Shown: piece by piece, positions 16,470 to 25,072 of the stretch
How the letters are laid out: every line of letters starts with the position of its first letter
Position numbering within the stretch: the stretch's first letter is position 1
Assembly (NCBI RefSeq): GCF_036226745.1
Contig: NZ_CP109013.1
Span: 5,394,001-5,458,000 of the forward strand
From: Streptomyces sp. NBC_00683
Lineage (GTDB): Bacteria > Actinomycetota > Actinomycetes > Streptomycetales > Streptomycetaceae
Length of the DNA: 64,000 nt
Direction of reading: 5' to 3'
Translations under genes and position numbers: made by a program
Notes under the pieces: generated by a model
What the model saw: the letters and a program-made list of their open reading frames with translations, nothing else
What the model was told of the DNA's origin: nothing
Database searches by the model: none

Positions 16470-17840
16470 TCAGAACGTACCGGCCGAGTTGCACTTGGCC
16501 TTTTGGTTGATGCAGTCCTTCACGCGGTGCCCGAGAGCGGCGTTGTCCCAGGCGTTGAAGAAGTCGCCATGGATGGACGATGCCATGCCCGATGCCAGTC
16601 GGAAGCCCGCGGTGCTGCCGCTGGTCGGGTAGCTGACGACGAAGGAGAGGTTGGGGATGGCGACGGGGTAGGCGCCGCTGCACTTGCCGTCGTAGGTGGT
16701 CGCCACGTGCGACTTGTGGTCGGGACTGTCGAGGTTCTTGCCGTCCCAGCAGTCGGGGAAGACGAGTTGGTGGGTGAGATGGGCCTTCGGGGCACAGCGC
16801 GGCCAGTTGCCGTCGGCGCTGCGGCCGATCTCACCGCCCTCGCCGGCGCACCAGTATTGGCCGGGAGAGCCCGCCGGGGTGGGCGTCTGGGTCTTGGCGC
16901 TGCCCGCGATCATGCGGAACCCCTGCGGGAAGGGCACAGTCGCCGAGGGGTCGACGAGCCGGGAACCGTAGTACACGATCATGCCCTCGGCTTCGACGGC
17001 GTTGTCGCCTTCGTACAAGGTCGGGATCCAGTACGCCGAGAGGTCGTTGGCAGGGGTGCAACTGGTGGGTGTGTTGGTCAGCAGCGACTGGGTCGTGGTG
17101 AACGCGTCGGTGCTCTTGTTGCCGAAGAAGCTGTGCATGTGGGACGCACCGGGCAGGCCCGGCAGGACGATGGGGTCGTCCGGCTTGGAGTGACTGTAGG
17201 TGCAGGTGGCGTTGAACTCCGGAACCCGGACGATACCGGCGGGCACCGCGGCGGGCGTCATCGCACGGAACTGCGCCAACTGGGCGTCCCACTTGGCCTG
17301 GTCGATGGGGACCCATCCGGCCGCCGGGCTGTCGCCCGCGCCGACGAAGGAGAACCAGTTGATGTTGACGAAGTCACCGGCCGCCGTGCTGCGCAGCGCG
17401 GCGAACACCGTCTGCGCACCGGTGGGATGGGCGGTGACGTCAGTGGCCTGGGTCGCCCAGGTCTGCCAACCACCGGTCGGGGAGACCGGTATGACGGCGA
17501 GCAGTGGTCCGGTCAGGCTGCCGGTCCGGAATTCGACCGTGCCCGAGCCGACGGCGGAGGCGATGCGGGCCGACACCGTCAGCCGGCCGGCCGCGCCGAG
17601 GTCGACGTTGTCGAAGCGCATCCAGTCGCCGTCGGCGAGGAAGGCGGCGTTCTGCCCGCCTCCGGTGTCCGCGGTCCCTTCCAACACGACACCCGACTGG
17701 GCTGCGTGGGACTCGGCCTGGACGGTGACCGTCGCGGCCTGCGCCTGCTGGGCCGAGACGGTCAGGCTCAGGGCAGCGGCCAGCACGACCACCAGAGCGT
17801 TCACCAACAGTGTGTACAGAGGGACGGGGTATCTGCGCAT
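16470..17840 (-). CDS. Secreted CBM6-DUF1996 protein
   Basis: A 456-residue secreted protein. Residues 1-36 are a Sec signal peptide (LVVVLAAALSLTVSAQQAQA). Residues 37-165 form a CBM6-like beta sandwich (TVTVQAESHAAQSGVVLE, DGDWMRFDNVDLGAAG, FVNINWFSFV) that binds glycans. Residues 180-456 are a DUF1996 domain with HMHSFFGN and VFPDCWDGKNLD, and several Cys pairs (CTYSHS, CTPAND, CAGEGGE, CWDGKN, CINQKAKC). DUF1996 is found in fungal and bacterial secreted proteins, enzymatic role unknown. It follows the GH16 gene on the same strand by 176 bases, which suggests a shared polysaccharide-related task. Confidence 0.92.
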   Translation of the reverse strand: MRRYPVPLYTLLVNALVVVLAAALSLTVSAQQAQAATVTVQAESHAAQSGVVLEGTADTGGGQNAAFLADGDWMRFDNVDLGAAGRLTVSARIASAVGSGTVEFRTGSLTGPLLAVIPVSPTGGWQTWATQATDVTAHPTGAQTVFAALRSTAAGDFVNINWFSFVGAGDSPAAGWVPIDQAKWDAQLAQFRAMTPAAVPAGIVRVPEFNATCTYSHSKPDDPIVLPGLPGASHMHSFFGNKSTDAFTTTQSLLTNTPTSCTPANDLSAYWIPTLYEGDNAVEAEGMIVYYGSRLVDPSATVPFPQGFRMIAGSAKTQTPTPAGSPGQYWCAGEGGEIGRSADGNWPRCAPKAHLTHQLVFPDCWDGKNLDSPDHKSHVATTYDGKCSGAYPVAIPNLSFVVSYPTSGSTAGFRLASGMASSIHGDFFNAWDNAALGHRVKDCINQKAKCNSAGTF

Positions 17841-18016
17841 TTCACTTCCTTACGGGTATCAGGGGTGAAGGGCCGGCTTCTTGCCGGAGCACAGCGAGGG
17901 GAGAGCAGGAGTCGGACAGTGGTGTGGGACCGGCGGAGTGATCCGGGCTCCCGGGCCGCCCCGAAGGGCGGGCGGAGCGGCCCCTGGGCCCGGCGAACGC
18001 CGGTCGGCTGGAAGGG

Positions 18017-19741
18017 CTACTGATAGACCCGCACGTAGTCGACGAGCATCTTGGCGGGGAAGGGGGTGCCGGCGTCCGTCGGGCCTGGCCAGTCGCCTCC
18101 GACCGCCAGGTTGAGGATCACGTAGTGGGGGTGGTCGAAGATCCACGGTCCGCGTGTCTGTTCCACCTGATCCTTGTCCAGGGAGAAGACAATCCGGCCG
18201 TCCAGGCTGTAGGTGATGCCTCTGCTGTTCCAGTCGGCAGCCCAGGTGTGGAAGTCGTCGGAGAAGTCGGCGTTCCCGGGCAGTGTGTACGGCGCGCCGA
18301 TTCCGCCTCCGCCGTTGTAGGCGGGCGCGTGGACGGTCGAGTAGGAGGTCTTCACGTCCTTGCCGAGGACCTCCATGATGTCGACCTCGCCGTTGTACGG
18401 CCACGGCCGGCCCGTCAGGAAGTCGCCGCCCATCATCCAGAACGCGGGCCACAGACCGTTGCCCTTGGGCACCTTGATGCGGGCTTCGACGCGCCCGTAG
18501 GTGAACTGGAACGTCGCGCCGGTGTTCATCCGCGCCGAGGTGTACTGACAGGTGGTGCTGCCGCTCAGCGGGTCGGGCGGGCACGACGATCCGGCGGTGG
18601 CCTCCTTGCGTGCTTCCATCACCAGGTGTCCCGCCCCGTCCAGTGCGGCGTTGCGGTGGTCGGTGTAGTACTCCAGCTCGTTGTTCGGTCCGGTGCCCGG
18701 ATCGGCCCTCCACTTCGAGGAGTCGGGCCTGCCGCCTGCGGCGCCGTCGAAGTCGTCGCTCCACACCAGCCGTGGCGGGTTCGCGGGGTCACTGGGCAGG
18801 GGCGGAGGCTGTATCGGAGCGCCGCCGGTGCCGTACACCTGGAATTCCCACAGCGAGTAGCCGTAAGGGGTGGCGCGCTGTGTCCCGTACATGCGCACGT
18901 AGCGGCCGGTGCCGGAGACGGCCAGCGTCTGCTTGAAGCCCGTGCCGGACGTCGTCGAATAGATGGGGGTCCAGTCGGCTCCGTTCGACGAGACCTGGAT
19001 CTGGAAGGACTTGGCATAGGCCGGATCCCACTGCAGGACGACCTTGTCGATCTGCGCCGTCGCACCGAGGTCGACGGAGATCCAGCCTGGATCGGTCCAT
19101 CCCGTGGTCGAGCTCGTGGACCAGCGGGAGGCCGGATCCCGGTCGAACGCCCTGGCGGGTGTGCACTCCCAGCAGTTCTGGTCGTGCTGGGAAGAAGAAG
19201 CCGCGCCCGGCCTGCCGTAGGAGAGCAGTTGGCCGGCGTCACCGCCGGGGCCGCCGGCACCAGCAGTGCCGTACACCTGGAACTCCCACAGCGAGTAGCC
19301 GTAGGCGGTGGCGCGCTGTGTCCCGTACATGCGCACATAGCGGCCGGTGCCGGAGACCGTCAGGTTCTGGGTGCCGCCCGTGCCCGTGGTCGTCTGGTGG
19401 ACGGTGGTCCAACTCGCCGCGTCGCTCGACACCTCGATCCTGAACGCCGTGCCGTACGCGGCTTCCCAGTTGAGGACGACCCGGCTGATCCCGGCACTTG
19501 CCCCGAGGTCGATCTGAATCCACTGCGGGTCGGCGAAGGCGCTGGACCAGCGCGTCCCGGGGTCGCCGTCCACGGCGCTCCGAGCGTCGAAGACTCCCTC
19601 GGTACTCGAGGCGGTGGCGGGCTTCGCCTGAGAGAGCAGGACCTCCGCCGCCTGAGCGGAAGGGGCGGGGAGAGTGAGGAAAGCGAGCAGTGAGGCCGCG
19701 AGGGCCAGAAGTAAGCCGAAGCGACGCAGCAGCGCTGGCAT
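18017..19741 (-). CDS. Secreted GH16 endo-beta-glucanase with two CBM32 domains
   Basis: A 574-residue secreted glycosidase. Residues 1-31 are a signal peptide ending SAQA. Two F5/8-type (CBM32) carbohydrate-binding domains follow at about 35-158 and 172-302, each ending YVRMYGTQRAT.YGYSLWEFQVYGT. The C-terminal GH16 domain (about 318-574) has the catalytic motif GEVDIMEVLG (nucleophile and acid/base Glu), plus FHTWAADWN and WPAFWMMG. GH16 members of this type are usually beta-1,3- or mixed-linkage glucanases acting outside the cell. Expression is probably controlled by the LacI protein at 20097 through the GGGAGCGCTCCC palindrome 54 bases upstream of the start. Three ATCCCCCAC repeats sit in the leader. 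Confidence 0.94.
   Translation of the reverse strand: MPALLRRFGLLLALAASLLAFLTLPAPSAQAAEVLLSQAKPATASSTEGVFDARSAVDGDPGTRWSSAFADPQWIQIDLGASAGISRVVLNWEAAYGTAFRIEVSSDAASWTTVHQTTTGTGGTQNLTVSGTGRYVRMYGTQRATAYGYSLWEFQVYGTAGAGGPGGDAGQLLSYGRPGAASSSQHDQNCWECTPARAFDRDPASRWSTSSTTGWTDPGWISVDLGATAQIDKVVLQWDPAYAKSFQIQVSSNGADWTPIYSTTSGTGFKQTLAVSGTGRYVRMYGTQRATPYGYSLWEFQVYGTGGAPIQPPPLPSDPANPPRLVWSDDFDGAAGGRPDSSKWRADPGTGPNNELEYYTDHRNAALDGAGHLVMEARKEATAGSSCPPDPLSGSTTCQYTSARMNTGATFQFTYGRVEARIKVPKGNGLWPAFWMMGGDFLTGRPWPYNGEVDIMEVLGKDVKTSYSTVHAPAYNGGGGIGAPYTLPGNADFSDDFHTWAADWNSRGITYSLDGRIVFSLDKDQVEQTRGPWIFDHPHYVILNLAVGGDWPGPTDAGTPFPAKMLVDYVRVYQ
18828..18919 (-). repeat. 92-base copy inside GH16 gene, paired with 19266-19357
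   Basis: The last 30 codons of each CBM32 domain are nearly identical at the DNA level (92 bases, only a handful of differences by eye), so the two domains arose by recent internal duplication or are being homogenised by gene conversion. Confidence 0.85.
19266..19357 (-). repeat. 92-base copy inside GH16 gene, paired with 18828-18919
   Basis: Second copy of the CBM32 end repeat, in the first CBM32 domain of the GH16 protein; see the entry at 18828-18919. Confidence 0.85.
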
Positions 19742-20096
19742 GGGCGACTCCTCAAGTGGGGGATCTACGTGGGGGATTCAAGTGGGGGATGCCCCAGGGA
19801 GCGCTCCCTGAGAGGGAGAATGGAGGGGCTGGTGAAGACTGTCAAGGCCTCTTTCACCTCGAAAAAACAGTGACGTAACACCAGTGACACGCTGAGGGAG
19901 CGGTCTCTCAGGCCCTACGTGCCGGGCCGGCCGCCACGGGGGTGTCGCGGAGGGAGACGCACTCCCGGGCATGCTCATGACGTCCCGGCCTGCGGATACG
20001 CTGCTCACATCGCCATGACGCAGAGCCGGAGGTCGCCCCGATGAGAAATCCCGCCCCGCGCACGAATCCGGGCGGCGGCACAGGGGACGGACAGGT
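19742..20096. promoter_or_regulatory. GH16-lacI divergent regulatory region with LacI operators
   Basis: The region holds CAGGGAGCGCTCCCTG (19795-19810), a perfect 16-base palindrome that matches the CebR-type LacI operator core GGGAGCGCTCCC, and a weaker copy TGAGGGAGCGGTCTCTCA (19893-19910, two mismatches). Three GTGGGGGAT repeats (19756-19790) lie in the leader of the GH16 gene. The rest (19911-20096) has no ORF that I can support and contains the lacI promoter. Confidence 0.75.
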
Positions 20097-21089
20097 ATGA
20101 AACGCCCCACTCTCGAAGTGGTCGCCGCCCGAGCGGGCGTGTCCAAATCGAGCGTCTCCCGTGTCATCAACGGCGAGACGACGGTCGCCCCGGAGATCCG
20201 AGACGTCGTCATGCGCGCTGTGGACGAGTTGGGCTACGTGCCCAACGGTGCCGCACGCAATCTCGTCACCCGCCGCACGGACACCATCGCCGTGGTGGTC
20301 TCCGACCCGCCTCAGGGAGTCGTCTCCGACGACCCCCTCTTCTCCGCCGTGGTCCGCGCCGTCAGCAGAGAGCTCGAGACGTCGGGCAAACGGCTCGTGC
20401 TCATGCTCGCGGAATCGGACCGGAGCCGGACCAGAGTGGTGCAGTACATCGCCGGCGGGCATGTGGACGGCGTGCTCCTGGTCGCCCTGCACGGTACGGA
20501 TCCGTTGCCGGCCGCACTGGCCCGGCAGGGCCTGCCTGTCGTGTCCTTCAACCGCACCTCCGCACAGGAGGTCCCGTACGTGGCGCTGGACAACGCCGGC
20601 GGAGCGACGCTGGCCGTGCGTCATCTCCTGGAGCGCGGTCGGCGCCGGATCGCCACCATCACCGGGCCGCTCGAACTGTACGAGGCGCGTGAGCGCCTCG
20701 ATGGCTACCGCCGGACGCTGCGTGACACCGGCCGTCGCTCCATCGTGGCACTGGGCGACTTCACCAGAGCCTCCGGCGCCGAAGCCATGCGGCAGCTCCT
20801 GGAGGACGATCCGGACCTCGACGCGGTGTTCGCAGCCAACGACCTGATGGCGATCGGAGCCCTGCGCACCCTCCGTCAAGCGGGCCGACGCGTCCCCGAA
20901 GACGTGGCGGTCATCGGCTTCGACGACATAGAAGCCGCGTCCTACACCAGTCCCGCGCTCACCTCGGTGCGCAGCCCGATGGCCGACCAGGCGACCGCCG
21001 CCGTCCACCTGCTCCTCGGCCTGATCGACGGCGGCCCCACAGGGCCGGTGATCATGCCGAACGAACTCGTGGTGCGCGAATCGACCTGA
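20097..21089 (+). CDS. LacI family transcriptional regulator
   Basis: A 330-residue LacI repressor. The HTH is TLEVVAARAGVSKSSVSRVINGE with the hinge helix VPNGAARNLVTRRT; the sugar-binding domain shows DTIAVVVSDP, GGHVDGVLLVAL, VPYVALDNAGGATLAVRHLL and the C-terminal VIGFDDIEAASYTSPALTSV. It stands divergent from the GH16 glucanase and probably binds GGGAGCGCTCCC upstream of it. By analogy with CebR the effector could be a gluco-oligosaccharide released by the glucanase; that part is inference. Confidence 0.93.
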   Translation: MKRPTLEVVAARAGVSKSSVSRVINGETTVAPEIRDVVMRAVDELGYVPNGAARNLVTRRTDTIAVVVSDPPQGVVSDDPLFSAVVRAVSRELETSGKRLVLMLAESDRSRTRVVQYIAGGHVDGVLLVALHGTDPLPAALARQGLPVVSFNRTSAQEVPYVALDNAGGATLAVRHLLERGRRRIATITGPLELYEARERLDGYRRTLRDTGRRSIVALGDFTRASGAEAMRQLLEDDPDLDAVFAANDLMAIGALRTLRQAGRRVPEDVAVIGFDDIEAASYTSPALTSVRSPMADQATAAVHLLLGLIDGGPTGPVIMPNELVVREST

Positions 21090-21273
21090 TCTCCCGGCAG
21101 CACGGCTCACCCCGCGCCGTTCCGCGTTGCCGTGGGAGGTTGGTCCGTGGCCCAAATTCGCAGCGTTCCGGGGCAGTTGGCCGGACGCATCCCGCCGGTA
21201 CATGAACCCGGCGGACCTGAGGGTGCCTGGGCGCCATACTGGCCGCCGGAGCACAGAGGGAGACACACAGCGC

Positions 21274-21984
21274 ATGGGCTACGGGGCGGACGGTACGGGC
21301 CTGCCTGGCGCCCGAACAGGCGGAGGGGCTGGAAGTCGGTGGCGCCGCCGATGTGTTCGCTCTGGGTGCCGTGCTCGTCGCGGCGGCGGGCGGCAGCGCG
21401 TTCGGGGCGGGTACGCCGATGGGCCTGATGTGCCGGTCCGTGCACGCGCCGCCGGATCTGACCGCGGTGCCGTAGGGCCTGCGGCCGGTCCTGGCGTCGT
21501 GTCTGGCCAAGGACCCGGCACAACGGCCCACACCAGGGCGGTTGCTGGACCTGTTCGCCCCGGCGGGTCATGGGCGGTTCCCCGGCGGTGGCGGTACCCG
21601 CGCCGCCGTCCTATGCCCCGTTCAGTGCCGTCCCGCTGCACCAGGCCCCGACCGAACTCGCCCCCGTGGGCGGTGCGTCGGAGGACTCTGGACTTCTCCG
21701 CCGTCGGACCGGGCCTGGGCGACCCGGCCGAGGGCTTCACCCACGGGTGCCTGACGGGGATCGCGGACCTGGCGGCCCTGGAGCGCTACATGTACGACCC
21801 GGTGCATCTGGCCGGGGACTTCGACATCATTCCGCGCCTGGCCCGGCTGCACGCGGTCCGCTTCACCGACGACGGTGACCCGCGGATCGGCTCGGAGATC
21901 TTCGCAATGCACCGCCGGAAGCTCGCCGCCTACCCGGAGTGGGAGAAGCTGCTCGACTCGATCCCGGACTCGAGTCTGACCTGA
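21274..21984 (+). pseudogene. Chimeric ORF: kinase 5' end fused to Dabb 3' half
   Basis: An open frame of 236 codons built from two genes also present in this window. Its leader and first 11 codons (MGYGADGTGLP) copy the Ser/Thr kinase gene at 25082. About 510 bases of kinase sequence are then missing, and the copy resumes at the APEQ region (compare 25623) but shifted one frame, with an amber codon (21474) in the true kinase frame. At about 21690 it joins the Dabb gene (compare 16021-16317) in the correct Dabb frame, so the last 93 residues are a nearly unchanged Dabb C-terminal half. Thus it is a dead kinase but an unbroken ORF with an AGAGGGAG site before ATG 21274. It may be junk or a new expressed fusion; either way it records a recombination between the 16 kb and 25 kb loci or their relatives. 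Confidence 0.8.
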
Positions 21985-22052
21985 GGTCTGTCCCGAGTGC
22001 CTGGCGGGGCCCCAGGTGTGCCGGGCCCCGCATCGGCCGAACCGGTGTGTTG

Positions 22053-22391
22053 CTACCCGCTCCTTCGGCGGGCCACCTCATCGCCCTTGGCGGTATTGGA
22101 GAGCCAGACCGAGCTGCCGAGCTGTGGTGCCCAGTCGAGTCGGTCCAGGCCCGCAGTCACTCGGCGAACCTGCTCGTCCACGTCTCCCGTCCATGCTGCG
22201 AAGCCCGCTTCCATCAATTCGCCGACCTCGACGAGACCGCTCGACAGCGCGTACCGCAGTAGCTCTACGAGGCGCTCCTGCCGTGTGCGACCTGCCGGAT
22301 ATTCGCCTGCGGCCCAGAGCAACTGATCGATGGGGACCCAATCGTCGAGACCTTCGACAAGAACGTCTTCGAGGGCTTTCATCTCGTCCAT
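22053..22391 (-). CDS. Hypothetical protein
   Basis: A 112-residue protein: MKALEDVLVEGLDDWVPIDQLLW, LLRYALSSGLVEVGELMEAGFAAW, VRRVTAGLDRLDWAPQLGSSVWLSNT. This helix-rich layout with a late WLSNT tail resembles a set of small Streptomyces proteins of unknown function; no enzymatic motif is seen. It is convergent with the chimeric ORF. GC at third positions is lower than in neighbours, in line with an accessory stretch from 21 to 24.5 kb. Confidence 0.7.
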   Translation of the reverse strand: MDEMKALEDVLVEGLDDWVPIDQLLWAAGEYPAGRTRQERLVELLRYALSSGLVEVGELMEAGFAAWTGDVDEQVRRVTAGLDRLDWAPQLGSSVWLSNTAKGDEVARRRSG

Positions 22392-22787
22392 CGGGAAGGT
22401 GCACCTTCGTCATCGAGCCTGTGCACATCCGGAACCTCAGGTCCGCGTGCCGGCATTCTCTGTGCTCCGTGGGTCCAGGCGTCGAACGTGCCCCCCGATT
22501 GACTGCCGCAAGGCTACCGAAGCCGTCCGATCAGGACTTCCGGGCGTCGGATCGTGCATCGACGCGCCGAGCGGGCGCCTGGGACAGCTGGGGATGCCCG
22601 TGTCCGAGTGACCTGCGACGGCTGCGGTCTCGGTCCCGGGAGGGCGGGGAACGGTTCGCGGCGCCGGAGTCGGATGCGGATTCTGCAGTAAGCGCGGAGA
22701 GAAATCCGCGAAGCTCAGCGGAAGCGCCCCGTGTGCGCGATGCTGTTGCACCATGCGCTGACTGGGCCAACTCCCTAGCGAGGTCCA
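22392..22787. other. Gene-free accessory stretch
   Basis: No ORF here has convincing codon bias; the longest (22437-22754 minus) is Pro/Arg-rich and overlaps others. It must contain the promoters of the hypothetical gene at 22391 and of the membrane-protein gene at 22788, but I see no clear consensus. Confidence 0.5.
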
Positions 22788-23531
22788 ATGCCGAGCTTGC
22801 CAGACTTCACTGCTTCACTGGGCAGCTTTTTTGCCTTGATCGGCATACACCCGGCCATTATTGCTCTCGTGACATTGGCTTACGCGGTCGAATCCTACGT
22901 AACGAATGCCCAGAACGCGATGAAGCTGGCAAGGGCGACTCGGCGAGCCGGAAGCGCAGGAATTACCCGGCTCCTCGGCAAGCCGCTCCCTCGGCTCATC
23001 ATCACGTTGATGATCACTGCCATGGTGCTCGTCGTCCAGTACGTGATGCTCCGCCTCGCCTACGTCGTGGGCAGCATCATTTCCTCGGCTTTCGACCCTG
23101 CGCGGCGGGAACTCTTCGTCAATTTGCCCGCAGACTCACTTCTCGAAATGGAATCACTGGCGCCCTACCTGCATGCGGACATGATATCCGTCGGGTTCAC
23201 CACATGTGCCGCCTTCCTCATGCTCAACGCCTATCGCGGCGGTGATTCGAGCAGAAGCCTGACCTACCTGCTGGGCGCACCGTGCAACCTGATCGTGTTC
23301 GGGTTTCTCTCCATGGTGGCCATCACGCTCGTTATCGACTTCTTGCTGCTGGGGATTCCATTTGTTCTGTCGGGGGGAAATTTCGTCAACACCAGCTTGA
23401 GCGCGGATTGGGTTACCGATCCGAACGGCTACGTGATGGCCATAGCGTCTGGCATTTACACGGTCACCGCCGTGGTTGCCGTCGAGGGGGCGCGGCTCGT
23501 CGGGAGGCTGTTCCGCGAGTCTCCGGCTTAG
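22788..23531 (+). CDS. Multi-spanning membrane protein, unknown
   Basis: A 247-residue hydrophobic protein with about five or six membrane segments (around 14-36, 70-95, 98-112, 138-150, 170-195, 225-240). It has no transporter or enzyme motif that I recognise. The gene uses more A/T at third positions than any neighbour (for example CCGGCCATTATTGCTCTCG), which suggests recent transfer. ATG 22788 has GCGAGG eight bases upstream. It is convergent with the DinB gene. Confidence 0.75.
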   Translation: MPSLPDFTASLGSFFALIGIHPAIIALVTLAYAVESYVTNAQNAMKLARATRRAGSAGITRLLGKPLPRLIITLMITAMVLVVQYVMLRLAYVVGSIISSAFDPARRELFVNLPADSLLEMESLAPYLHADMISVGFTTCAAFLMLNAYRGGDSSRSLTYLLGAPCNLIVFGFLSMVAITLVIDFLLLGIPFVLSGGNFVNTSLSADWVTDPNGYVMAIASGIYTVTAVVAVEGARLVGRLFRESPA

Positions 23532-23553
23532 CGTCACGTCGTGGGACAGCCTT

Positions 23554-24156
23554 CTAAGCCTTGGTCGGTGCGGTCGTTCTGGCGGCCCGCTCGATCTTCG
23601 CGAAGTAGGCGGCACGGGCTTCCTCGTCGATCGGCTGCTCGTTTTCGGCGCGCACCCCGGTCCGGCCGTCGACGCCCTCGCGCAGGATGTCGGCGTGCCC
23701 GGCATGCCGGATGGTCTCGCCGAGGACATGGACCATGACGGCGAACAGGCTCGTGTTCACATAAGGCTCCGGCCACCAGGGCACGTGGCCGGGGGCATCG
23801 AGGGCAAGCTCGTTGATCGTCGCGTCCGAGTGTTCCCACGTGCGCCGGTAGAACCCGACGATCTGATCGCGCGTCTCGTTCTCGGCCGCCCAGTGATCGC
23901 TGCCGTCGGAGTCCTGCCACCGGCACAGCGGTTCCGGAGAAGGGCGGTCGAAGACCTCACCGAAGTACCTGGCCTCGACCGTGGCCACGTGTTTGACCAG
24001 GCCGAGGAGGTTGGTCCCGGTCGCTGTCAGAGGCCGGCGCGCGTCGTATTCGGACAGGCCGTCGAGCTTCCAGAGCAGCGCCTCACGGTCCCGCCGCAGT
24101 CTCTCGTGCAGGTTGTCCTTCGCGAACTCATCGATCATGCGGCACGAGCCTGCCAT
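23554..24156 (-). CDS. DinB family (DUF664-type) protein
   Basis: A 200-residue four-helix-bundle protein of the DinB/DUF664 group. Metal-ligand His candidates are in GLVKHVATVEARYFGEVF (helix 2) and VMVHVLGETIRHAGHADILRE (helix 4, HAGHAD motif). Actinobacterial members are putative mycothiol- or bacillithiol-dependent S-transferases. ATG 24156 is taken as start, although the ATG at 24138 (MIDEF) is equally likely because neither has a strong ribosome site. Confidence 0.9.
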   Translation of the reverse strand: MAGSCRMIDEFAKDNLHERLRRDREALLWKLDGLSEYDARRPLTATGTNLLGLVKHVATVEARYFGEVFDRPSPEPLCRWQDSDGSDHWAAENETRDQIVGFYRRTWEHSDATINELALDAPGHVPWWPEPYVNTSLFAVMVHVLGETIRHAGHADILREGVDGRTGVRAENEQPIDEEARAAYFAKIERAARTTAPTKA

Positions 24157-24393
24157 GGGCTGCTCACGGCCTCAAGATCCCGGCGCGGTCCGCAACGATC
24201 GGCGGAGCTGTGGCCAGCCAATGGTCACCGCCCCGACCTGCGGCAAGGAGCTCAGGAAGCTGTCCACGTGAGACGACGTCTTGGACCGTGTGCGGGTACG
24301 GCGACCACGCATGGCTCCTCGAACTGCCCCTGACGGCATGAAGGTTCACCACGCCGTGGTCTTGGGGCGCCGTATGATTGCCCGTCTTCACGC

Positions 24394-24409
24394 ACCGTTG
24401 ATCAACGGT
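24394..24409. promoter_or_regulatory. Perfect 16-base palindrome ACCGTTGATCAACGGT
   Basis: Lies 33 bases before the DinB-like gene at 24442, a position suited to an operator overlapping the promoter. The cognate regulator is not evident in the neighbourhood. Confidence 0.5.
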
Positions 24410-24441
24410 GGCCGCACCTGTCGGCGACCCTGGAGCAATCA

Positions 24442-25041
24442 ATGACCTCGCCCGGCCCCGTAACCCGCGACCTGCTCGAAACATTCGACGACGTACGGTC
24501 CAGAACCCTGGCCCGCCTGGACGGCCTCACCGACGCCGAGTACCTCTGGGAGCCCGTGGCGTCATGCCTGACGCTCCGGACGGCTGCGGACGGGGTGTCC
24601 CGGGCCGACCCGCGTCCCGCGCCTGATGTCCAGCCGGCTCCGTTCGCGACGATCGGCTGGCGTATCTGGCACATCGGAGCGGACTGTCTGCGTGCCTACG
24701 GCCGCTATTTCGAGGACGAGTTCGAAGCCGGCGACCGACATCTCTGGCCGGGCTCGGCGACCGAAGGCATCCGGATGCTGGCCGACGACTGGTCCCGATT
24801 CCGCGCCCGCGTCGAATCCCTCGGCGATGAAGGTCTCCTTCGACCCATGGGCCCCCGCGCCGGTGCCTACGACCATGAGAGCTACCTGCTGCTGGCACTT
24901 CACGCCCTGGACGAAGCAGCTCACCATGCGGCCGAACTGGGCGTCCTTCGCGACCTCTATCTCCACGCCGGCGTCGCGGAGCAGACAGCGAAAAGTGAGG
25001 GGCTCTCTGGTGGGCAGCCTCCGGGTCTGTGGCGTGCCTGA
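24442..25041 (+). CDS. DinB family protein
   Basis: A 199-residue DinB_2-type protein, paralogous in fold but not close in sequence to the divergent one at 23554. Visible: FDDVRSRTLARLDGLTDAEYLWEP (helix 1), TIGWRIWHIGADCLRAYGRYF (helix 2 with the first His) and ALHALDEAAHHAAELGVLRDLY (helix 4, HHAAE with the further His ligands). Likely a metal-dependent thiol S-transferase; substrate unknown. ATG 24442 is preceded by TGGAGCAATCA. It is followed by the kinase gene after 31 bases on the same strand. Confidence 0.9.
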   Translation: MTSPGPVTRDLLETFDDVRSRTLARLDGLTDAEYLWEPVASCLTLRTAADGVSRADPRPAPDVQPAPFATIGWRIWHIGADCLRAYGRYFEDEFEAGDRHLWPGSATEGIRMLADDWSRFRARVESLGDEGLLRPMGPRAGAYDHESYLLLALHALDEAAHHAAELGVLRDLYLHAGVAEQTAKSEGLSGGQPPGLWRA

Positions 25042-25072
25042 GCCATACTGACCGCCTGAACACAGGGGAGGC

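Noticed and set aside
16272..18023. 583-codon plus-strand frame from 16272
   Set aside because: Antisense to the CBM6-DUF1996 gene, no recognisable domain, no ribosome site.
21127..21273. Extension of the chimeric ORF upstream of 21274
   Set aside because: The homology to the kinase gene shows that translation would start at the copied ATG with its leader; the upstream frame is merely open.
22437..22754. 105-codon minus-strand ORF
   Set aside because: Pro/Arg/Ser-rich, overlapped by other open frames, and no similarity to known proteins.
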